Position numbers and translations under genes: made by a program | The notes under the pieces: model-generated | What the model was told of the DNA's origin: nothing | The model's database searches: none | Seen by the model: the letters and a program-made list of their open reading frames with translations, nothing else | Source: Bartonella queenslandensis | Lineage (GTDB): Bacteria; Pseudomonadota; Alphaproteobacteria; Rhizobiales; Rhizobiaceae | Direction: 5' to 3' | Assembly: GCF_018155095.1 (NCBI RefSeq) | Contig: NZ_NAAI01000008.1 | Span: 20,832 to 84,831 of the forward strand | DNA length: 64,000 nt | Shown here: one piece after another, positions 61,543 through 64,000 of the stretch | How positions within the stretch are numbered: position 1 is the first letter of the stretch | Layout of the letters: each line of letters begins with the position of its first letter

Positions 61543-62228
61543 AAAAGCCGTTTATTATAATAGGCATGATTGCCTTTTTGGGAACACTGAATTTAGTTCC
61601 AACAGTTGTAGCCTCCGAATCCTCATCATCTCTAAATTCACCCATTATATCGTTAGATTCTGCTGTGAAAATTATTAATTTATTAGGAAAACAGCTTGAA
61701 TTGAAAAAACAACAACTTTCACAAATAGAAAAAAACTATCAGGCTATGACAAAGAGTCAGAAAACAAACCCGAAGCAAATAAACCTTTCTAGTTTTTTGC
61801 TCCAAGAGCCAGAATCGCTCTATAAGAGCGATAAGCTTTCAGGGGAAAAATACCAAAAAGTGTTGGAAGCAGAAAACGAAATTGTTGGGTCTTTTGATCA
61901 AGTAGGCGAATCTATTTGGGCTCGTTTACAGTTTATATCAACTCTAGATAAAGCTGTAACTTTAAAAACTTTTAAAAACGTAGAAAGTCGTTTTCAATAT
62001 CTCAAAAATCTATTCGATGAACTTCAAACAAAAGAAAACTTAAAAGATATTGCAGATCTTCAAGCGCATATCGATGGTACATTAGCTATGATCCAGAATG
62101 AGTCTATAAAGATGCAGATGGTAGCGCATGTACGTAACGCTGAGCGTTCACTGATCAAAAGAAAAAGGCGCGAACTTGATATGATATTTTTTGATCATGA
62201 AAAAAACCATATGCCCAGCATACGATGA
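61539..62228 (+). CDS. trwJ: TrwJ2, VirB5-like minor pilin
   Basis: The protein has 229 residues. The signal peptide ends near VVASE. The helical mature part has [20 protein letters not shown] and the end [20 protein letters not shown], followed by [16 protein letters not shown]. From about residue 140 on it is almost the same as TrwJ3 at both DNA and protein level. It is translationally coupled to trwH1. Compared with TrwJ3, it lacks the Pro-rich insertion near the N-terminus. Confidence 0.92.
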   Translation: MKKPFIIIGMIAFLGTLNLVPTVVASESSSSLNSPIISLDSAVKIINLLGKQLELKKQQLSQIEKNYQAMTKSQKTNPKQINLSSFLLQEPESLYKSDKLSGEKYQKVLEAENEIVGSFDQVGESIWARLQFISTLDKAVTLKTFKNVESRFQYLKNLFDELQTKENLKDIADLQAHIDGTLAMIQNESIKMQMVAHVRNAERSLIKRKRRELDMIFFDHEKNHMPSIR

Positions 62229-62410
62229 ACACAAAAGCCAATGTCAAAGTTCATTTTTATCCTAATCATTCAAAGGGACACAGAGAGTTTATTAAAGTCA
62301 AGATGTCGTAGTGAAAATACTTAGGGAATGTATAAATGCAAATGAAACGTTTAGCATGTGTCTATGTTCCAAGGTAATAAAAAGTTAAAAATTGGTTAAA
62401 GAGAAATGCC
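62229..62410 (+). repeat. Conserved spacer between trwJ2 and trwI2, repeated after trwJ3
   Basis: From ACAAAAGCCAATGT to GGTAATAAAAAG it repeats at 63842-64000 with about 80% identity by eye. These are the same spacer in successive trwJ-trwI units. It has no gene. Confidence 0.85.
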
Positions 62411-62761
62411 ATGAGCTTCACTATATTCACGCAACTTTTCGATAACATTGATCAGATAGCACAAACATATGTCACGAGTATTTCCTCAAACGCAATTGCT
62501 ACAATTACACCCTTCGTTTCAATTGGAATCACCATCGCTTTCATTCTACTCTTAACAACTGTATTTAATCTGATGATGAATATCTTTGCAAATTATTTGG
62601 GTGATATGAAGCTCGATTACAACCAGAATGTAGCAGCCATGTTTGGAGGAGCTCTCATCTTGTCCATTATATCCATCATGCTGTTACTCAAACTATCAAG
62701 CATGGTCAATTCTCTCGCAAAAGGCATGACATTTGGACATCTATGGAAACATAGAAACTAG
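62411..62761 (+). CDS. trwI: TrwI2 with a 165-codon in-frame internal deletion
   Basis: The frame has 116 codons. Residues 1-45 match TrwI1 1-45 (MSFTIFTQLFDNIDQIAQTY and GITIAFI). Directly after, LLLTTVFNLMMNIFANYLGD to HLWKHRN match TrwI1 from about residue 211 to the end. The loss of 495 bases keeps the frame, and removes helices 2 to 5 and the central loop. The joined protein keeps about two to three membrane segments. It may be non-functional as a VirB6 channel part, or tolerated because TrwI1 is intact. SD and start are the same as in TrwI1. Confidence 0.85.
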   Translation: MSFTIFTQLFDNIDQIAQTYVTSISSNAIATITPFVSIGITIAFILLLTTVFNLMMNIFANYLGDMKLDYNQNVAAMFGGALILSIISIMLLLKLSSMVNSLAKGMTFGHLWKHRN

Positions 62762-63016
62762 AAAAATAGGCAGTACTACTTTTCGTAGAAGCAACACAAT
62801 AAAACACCTCATTAAATAAAGAAAAACTATCGTCTATTATAATTTTATAATCAAAATTTTAATAGAGATAAAAATTATAGAATAATTTAATAGAGATTAA
62901 GAAATTTAATATCCGAACGATAAATAATTAGATTTTGTAGTGTAAATTTAGCATTAATTCAATAATGAAATTGCCAGCTTCTTAATACAAGATATGAAAA
63001 ATAAGGATAATAAAAT

Positions 63017-63841
63017 ATGAAAAAGCTAATTATCACCATAGTGATCAGTATAATTTTCGGAACATCAGCTCTCGCTACTACAGCTGAGCAGATTCAAGAG
63101 CTCCTCAAGAAATTTGGCCTTGACCCTAAGGGGTGTACACCGACACGGCTGTCTGATGGTTCTGTTTTATGTAGTCGCAGAACGGATCTTGATACTCAGG
63201 AGCCTAAACAAAATTCCGTTCCTGCTCCACCACCAGTCTCTTCTTCCCTGCCAAAAGCTGCCTCATCAAAAGAATATCTAGAAATTATTGAGCTCTTGAA
63301 AAAACAACTTGAATTGAAAAAAAAACAACTTTCACAAATAGAAAAAACCTATCAAGCTATAACAAAGGGTCAGACAACTCAACCAAATCAAATAGACTTT
63401 TCTAGTTTTTTTCTCAAAGAGCCAGAATTTCTCTATACAAACAGTAAGCTTTCAAGGGAATCATATCAAAAGGTATTGGAGGAAGAAGACAGAATTTCTG
63501 GGAATTTTGATCAAATGAGCAAAACTATTTCCGAGCGTTTACAATCTATACCGGTTCTAGATAAAGTTGCAAGTTTAGAAAATTTTCAAAACATAGAAAG
63601 TCGTTTTCAATATCTCAAAAATCTATTCGATGAACTTCAAACAAAACAAAACCTGAAAGATATTGCTGATCTTCAAGCACATATCGATGGTACATTAGCC
63701 ATGATCCAAAATGAATCTATAAAGATGGAAATGGTAGCGTATTTACGTGACGCTGAGCATTCACTTATCAAAAGAAAAAGGCGTGAACTTGATATGATGT
63801 TTTTTGACCATGAAAAAAGCGATATGCCCAGAATACGTTGA
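63017..63841 (+). CDS. trwJ: TrwJ3, VirB5-like minor pilin
   Basis: The protein has 274 residues. The signal peptide ends near ALATT. It has an N-terminal insertion (about 22-85) with two Cys (CTPTR and VLCSR) and a Pro-rich part ([11 protein letters not shown]), absent from TrwJ2. The rest follows TrwJ2 closely. The expected trwH2 lipoprotein gene is absent between trwI2 and trwJ3; the 255 bases there are A/T-rich with no lipobox frame. The spacer after it matches the one before trwI2, so another trwI should start just past the window. Confidence 0.92.
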   Translation: MKKLIITIVISIIFGTSALATTAEQIQELLKKFGLDPKGCTPTRLSDGSVLCSRRTDLDTQEPKQNSVPAPPPVSSSLPKAASSKEYLEIIELLKKQLELKKKQLSQIEKTYQAITKGQTTQPNQIDFSSFFLKEPEFLYTNSKLSRESYQKVLEEEDRISGNFDQMSKTISERLQSIPVLDKVASLENFQNIESRFQYLKNLFDELQTKQNLKDIADLQAHIDGTLAMIQNESIKMEMVAYLRDAEHSLIKRKRRELDMMFFDHEKSDMPRIR

Positions 63842-64000
63842 AAACAAAAGCCAATGTAGGAGGTTTCAGTGCCATTCCAATCATTCAAAAGGGCACAAAG
63901 ATTTTATCAAAGTCAAGATATCGTGGTGAAGATACTTAGGTAATGCATAAATGCAAATAAAGTGTTTAGCATGTATCCATATTCCAAGATGATAAAAAAT
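63842..64000 (+). repeat. Second copy of the trwJ-trwI spacer, cut by the window end
   Basis: Repeats 62229-62390 (CAAAAGCCAATGT, TCATTCAAA.GG.CACA, AAATGCAAAT.AA). It predicts a trwI gene about 25 bases beyond position 64000. Confidence 0.85.

Overview
This window looks like the chromosome of a Bartonella species of the host-adapted group that carries the Trw type IV secretion system (lineage 4). The basis is AT-rich alphaproteobacterial gene content, an F1 ATPase operon with a long basic N-terminal extension on beta, a run of isoprenoid, division and efflux genes separated by unusually long decayed intergenic stretches, and at the right end a Trw locus with multiplied pilin (trwL) and minor pilin (trwJ) genes. 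I cannot name the species.

Layout. 1-4.1 kb: end of a 7Fe ferredoxin gene, a CarD/CdnL regulator, an array of duplicated rpmF 3' ends, rpmF, and ispA. 4.1-8.4 kb: mostly decayed, with an unknown ORF, an MFS exporter and a ThiF-like C-terminal fragment that may be the remains of a microcin C-like cluster. 8.4-14 kb: ispG, a small tail-anchored protein, and an EmrAB-like drug exporter. 14-19.3 kb: atpHAGDC on the minus strand. 19.3-24.3 kb: a (GCGACT)19 tandem repeat, a duplicated decayed priA 3' end, and priA. 24.3-29.1 kb: transaldolase, lptE, leuS and a YggS-type PLP protein. 29.1-31.4 kb: decayed, with the best copy of an integrase N-terminal module and a possible bacteriocin/small membrane protein pair. 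31.5-36.4 kb: acs, ftsE, ftsX and a YdcF-type gene. 38-44.2 kb: an outer-membrane factor/macA/macB exporter, xthA and lolA. 44.3-50.6 kb: a duplicated broken ftsK 3' end, ftsK and a ubiH-type hydroxylase. 52.4-64 kb: an H-NS-like gene, then divergently the Trw locus: an unknown gene, a VirB1/TrwN-like gene, a small unknown gene, trwL1-5, trwM, trwK, trwJ1, trwI1, trwH1, trwJ2, an internally deleted trwI2, and trwJ3. The locus continues past the window edge.

Two themes explain most of the non-coding DNA. First, a module of about 350-400 bp (a 5' non-coding part plus only the N-terminal arm-binding domain of a phage integrase) recurs about 13 times, in both orientations. It is often preceded by a second degenerate repeat of about 200 bp. 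Second, the 3' ends of rpmF, priA and ftsK are present in extra decayed copies beside the intact genes, next to or near integrase modules. This is what repeated insertion and loss of elements, or duplication followed by decay, would leave.

The Trw region is a known kind of system: in Bartonella it is linked to host-specific attachment to red blood cells, with TrwL and TrwJ as variable surface pilus parts. What stands out here is the pairwise homogenised pilin array, a VirB6-like gene reduced to 116 residues by a clean in-frame deletion, loss of the second VirB7-like lipoprotein gene, a highly diverged transglycosylase-like protein, and a perfect 19-bp inverted repeat between the H-NS-like gene and the locus. 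All calls rest on reading the sequence; no database search was run.
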